A DNA stretch of 7,533 nt from Pseudomonadota bacterium. Its GTDB lineage: Bacteria; Desulfobacterota; BSN033; G020346125. The DNA lies in contig DAOVIU010000041.1 of the NCBI GenBank assembly GCA_030673585.1, positions 1 to 7,533 of the forward strand, read 5' to 3'. The translations under genes and the position numbers were made by a program. Positions 5,246 through 7,533 of this stretch are shown piece by piece. The notes under the pieces are model-generated. The model was given only the letters and a program-made list of their open reading frames with translations. It did no database searches and was not told the origin of the DNA. Within the stretch, counting starts at the first letter, position 1, and every line of letters starts with the position of its first letter.

Positions 5246-6094
5246 TCATTTCTTTTCGAGGAGACGATGAATTTCCAGGGAGATGGAGGCGGGGGTGTCG
5301 AGGGAGGGATTCACATCGATCCCTTTTTCCCTCAGGTGGGTCAACATGCGGGTCAATGGGGGGAGAAGGTTCGTTACCCCTGGGCTTATCTTCCCCGATG
5401 CCAATAAGTCCTCGAGCTTCCCCTCGGCGATGATCTTTCCACATTGGAGAAAGATAATGCGGTCAAACAGGCGTAGCAGGCCCTCGCATTGCTCGGAGAG
5501 GATGACAAGGGTCTTCCCACGCTGTCGAAGCATTTCGATTCGGCGCAAGACCCTACCTCGGTTTTCCGCGTCCCATCCAGCCCAGGGCTGGTCGAAGATC
5601 AAGATCTCCGGTTTCCCTATCAATACGCTGGCAATTGCCACCATAGTCCTCTCCCCTTCGCTCAATTCGAAGGGGCATCGGTCCATCAGATCCTCCAATG
5701 GCGGATACAATTCCCTGCACACGCCTTTGACTCTTTTCTCGATTTCTCGCCGGTTGAGCTTTTTCCGCCCTCTCAAGCCGAAGGAGATTTCCTTGAAGAC
5801 CGATTCCTCGAACAGTTGGTCCGCGGGGGATTGAAAAATGAGGCCAACCTCTCTTCTCATCTCGCTTCCCATTTGAGTGGTGGAGATGTCAGAGCCATGG
5901 AGCAATACTGAGCCCTCAGTAGGGGAGAGGATTCCGGCGAGATAATGGGCCAGGGTGGATTTGCCGGAGCCCGACTCGCCGATGATTCCAAGGCACTCCC
6001 CCTTTTCAACGGTGAAGGATATTCCATCGAGGGCCTTGAATTCCCAGGGGGTCCCCTGGTTATAGATATGGGTAAGGCCTTTGACTTCGATCAT
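5246..6094 (-). CDS. EcfA2/CbiO-like ABC transporter ATPase with degenerate catalytic residues
   Basis: A 282-residue ABC nucleotide-binding protein. The start MIEVKGLTHIYNQGTPWE, with its YxxGTPxE motif, and the QLFEESVFKEISFG segment after the Q-loop are typical of the ATPases of energy-coupling-factor (vitamin or metal uptake) transporters. Walker A is intact (GESGSGKST, 39-47) and the Q-loop Gln is residue 88. The other catalytic elements depart from the family: signature LSEGE (144-148) instead of LSGGQ, Walker B ILIFDQP with Gln169 in place of the catalytic Glu, and Glu201 where the H-loop His should be. ATP binding is likely, but hydrolysis by this subunit alone is doubtful. The open frame extends upstream to 6202, into the dnaK terminator, but homology begins at the ATG at 6094. 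No clear ribosome binding site precedes it. No T or S membrane component lies in the window. Partner and substrate are unknown. Confidence 0.85.
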   Translation of the reverse strand: MIEVKGLTHIYNQGTPWEFKALDGISFTVEKGECLGIIGESGSGKSTLAHYLAGILSPTEGSVLLHGSDISTTQMGSEMRREVGLIFQSPADQLFEESVFKEISFGLRGRKKLNRREIEKRVKGVCRELYPPLEDLMDRCPFELSEGERTMVAIASVLIGKPEILIFDQPWAGWDAENRGRVLRRIEMLRQRGKTLVILSEQCEGLLRLFDRIIFLQCGKIIAEGKLEDLLASGKISPGVTNLLPPLTRMLTHLREKGIDVNPSLDTPASISLEIHRLLEKK

Positions 6095-6168
6095 AATCAA
6101 TGGAGTAAAAAACCGGAGTTTGCTCAGGTTCTGGGATAAAACCGTCGTTCGTATGGGAATTCCAGAGG

Positions 6169-6199
6169 AAAAAAAGGGCGAGGCAATGACGCCTCGCCC
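6169..6199 (-). terminator. Rho-independent terminator of dnaK
   Basis: On the minus strand a perfect 9-base stem GGGCGAGGC / GCCTCGCCC (6191-6199 and 6176-6184) with a 6-base loop is followed directly by seven T (6175-6169). It lies 29 bases after the dnaK stop and should end the dnaK transcript, separating it from the ABC ATPase gene. Confidence 0.95.
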
Positions 6200-6228
6200 C
6201 ATATTCGAATCTTTTTTCCATCGTATTG

Positions 6229-7533
6229 CTAACTTTGATCGTCCTTTACCTCTTCGAAATCGGCGTCGACCACTTCCTCCTCAGACCCCTTCCCTCCCGC
6301 AGCAGACTCCTGCCCTTGTGCCGTATCAGCTTGTGCACCGCCTTCCTGTTGAGCTGCCTTGGCATACATGGCCTCGGCCAATTTGTGCGAAGTTTGGGTT
6401 AAGTTGTCGGAGGCCGATTTCATAGTGGACGGATCATCGGATTCCAATGCCTTCTTGGCGCTTTCAATGGCCTCCTCGATGGCCTTCTTGTCGGAGTCAT
6501 CGATCTTGTCACCGTGCTCACCCAGCGACTTCTCCGTAGTGTAAATCAGGGTATCCAGGTTATTCCGGGCCTCCGCCAATTCCCGCTTTTTCTTATCCTC
6601 CTCCTTATGGGCATCGGCGTCCTTTACCATGCTGTCGATTTCCTCCTCACTGAGGCCGCTGGAAGCGGTGATCTTGATGGACTGTTCCTTCCCGGTTCCC
6701 AGGTCCTTGGCGGAGACGTGGACGATTCCATTGGCGTCGATGTCGAAGGTCACCTCGATCTGCGGGATTCCCCGAGGCGCGGGGGGGATTCCAACCAGTT
6801 CGAATCTCCCAAGGGTCTTGTTGTCCATGGCCATTTCCCGTTCACCTTGCAGCACATGGATGCTGACGGCAGGCTGATTATCCGCGGCCGTTGAGAAGAT
6901 TTGGCTCTTGCGCGTCGGGATAGTGGTATTCTTTTCGATGAGCTTGGTAAATACGGCTCCCAGCGTTTCGATGCCCAGGGAGAGAGGGGTTATATCGAGG
7001 AGGAGTACGTCCTTCACATCTCCCTTCAAAACGCCTGCCTGAATTGCGGCCCCCATGGCAACCACTTCATCGGGGTTAACCCCCTTGCTGGGTTCCCTCC
7101 CGAAGATCGATTTTACCTTTTCCTGGACCTTGGGCATCCGGGTCATCCCTCCCACCAGGACAACTTCATTAATATCAGAGGGGGACCCCCCGGCATCCTG
7201 TAGCGCCGTTCTGCATGGACCTTCCACTTTGTCAATGAGGCCTTCCACCAATTTTTCCAGTTTTGACCGGGTCAGCTTGATGTTGAGGTGCTTGGGGCCG
7301 CTGGCGTCGGCTGTTATGAAAGGGAGGTTGACATCCGTTTCCATGGAGCTCGACAATTCCATCTTGGCTTTTTCCGCCGCCTCCTTCAGTCTTTGGAGGG
7401 CCATCCGATCGCTTCTGAGATCGATCCCCTGGTCCTTTTTGAATTCATCGGCTAGATACTCGATGATTCGCTGGTCGAAGTCCTCCCCTCCCAGATGGGT
7501 ATTCCCGTTGGTCGATTTAACCTCGAAGACTCC
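6229..7533 (-). CDS. dnaK: DnaK (Hsp70) chaperone, 5' end missing (cut by window edge)
   Basis: The last 434 residues of DnaK; the frame is open through the window's right edge. The fragment begins at [20 protein letters not shown], equivalent to about residue 214 of E. coli DnaK, so roughly the first 213 residues (the first ATPase lobe) are outside. Visible are the rest of the nucleotide-binding domain with [10 protein letters not shown], the interdomain linker VLLLD followed by TPLSLGIE (from fragment residue about 176), the beta-sandwich substrate-binding domain ([28 protein letters not shown]), and the helical lid. The acidic C-terminus [15 protein letters not shown] has the EEVD-like tail of bacterial DnaK. 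It is an ATP-driven cytoplasmic chaperone working with DnaJ and GrpE. The inferred full length of about 647 is normal, and the sequence looks intact. The gene ends at a TAG followed by a strong terminator. grpE and dnaJ are not in the window. Confidence 0.98.
   Translation of the reverse strand, partial: GVFEVKSTNGNTHLGGEDFDQRIIEYLADEFKKDQGIDLRSDRMALQRLKEAAEKAKMELSSSMETDVNLPFITADASGPKHLNIKLTRSKLEKLVEGLIDKVEGPCRTALQDAGGSPSDINEVVLVGGMTRMPKVQEKVKSIFGREPSKGVNPDEVVAMGAAIQAGVLKGDVKDVLLLDITPLSLGIETLGAVFTKLIEKNTTIPTRKSQIFSTAADNQPAVSIHVLQGEREMAMDNKTLGRFELVGIPPAPRGIPQIEVTFDIDANGIVHVSAKDLGTGKEQSIKITASSGLSEEEIDSMVKDADAHKEEDKKKRELAEARNNLDTLIYTTEKSLGEHGDKIDDSDKKAIEEAIESAKKALESDDPSTMKSASDNLTQTSHKLAEAMYAKAAQQEGGAQADTAQGQESAAGGKGSEEEVVDADFEEVKDDQS

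Noticed and set aside
6095..6202. Upstream extension of the ABC ATPase to 6202
   Set aside because: The added 36 codons run through the dnaK terminator hairpin and match nothing; family similarity begins at the Met encoded at 6094.

Overview
Every supported gene in this window lies on the minus strand, so biological order runs from high to low coordinates: dnaK (3' part), an EcfA2/CbiO-like ABC ATPase, ftsY, then a [NiFe]-hydrogenase cluster of small subunit, large subunit, maturation protease, hypA and the first codons of hypB. The mix of a soluble, Tat-exported periplasmic-type hydrogenase resembling those of sulfate reducers, DnaK and FtsY of proteobacterial type, and a possible sigma-54 promoter suggests an anaerobic Desulfobacterota (deltaproteobacterial) organism. 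That placement is inferred from protein resemblance, not computed.

Right part (about 5246-7533): the C-terminal two thirds of DnaK ends in a textbook Rho-independent terminator (6169-6199). The next gene (5246-6094) is therefore probably transcribed on its own. It encodes a 282-residue ECF-transporter-type ATPase with an intact Walker A, but the catalytic Walker B glutamate is Gln, the H-loop His is Glu, and the signature is LSEGE. No transmembrane partner is encoded here.

Middle (about 3608-5245): a 350-base gene-free stretch (4893-5245) is rich in hairpins and partly bracketed by a 15-base inverted repeat. Then comes ftsY, an SRP receptor without an acidic A domain, whose start codon lies inside a perfect 13-base tandem duplication. 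A second gene-free stretch (3608-3947) before the hydrogenase genes holds a possible sigma-54 promoter, an inverted repeat overlapping it, a 20-base dyad further upstream, and a strong ribosome binding site.

Left part (1-3607): a compact hydrogenase operon. The Tat-signal small subunit carries three Fe-S clusters, and a Cys replaces the usual medial-cluster Pro, predicting three [4Fe-4S] clusters. The large subunit binds the NiFe centre and has a 15-residue C-terminal tail to be cleaved. Its stop codon overlaps the start of the cognate M52-family protease. HypA and HypB follow and insert nickel. The five genes form a structure-plus-maturation unit: HypA/HypB deliver Ni, the protease removes the tail, and the folded heterodimer is exported through Tat on the small subunit's signal peptide. 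No membrane anchor, cytochrome or other electron acceptor is encoded here.
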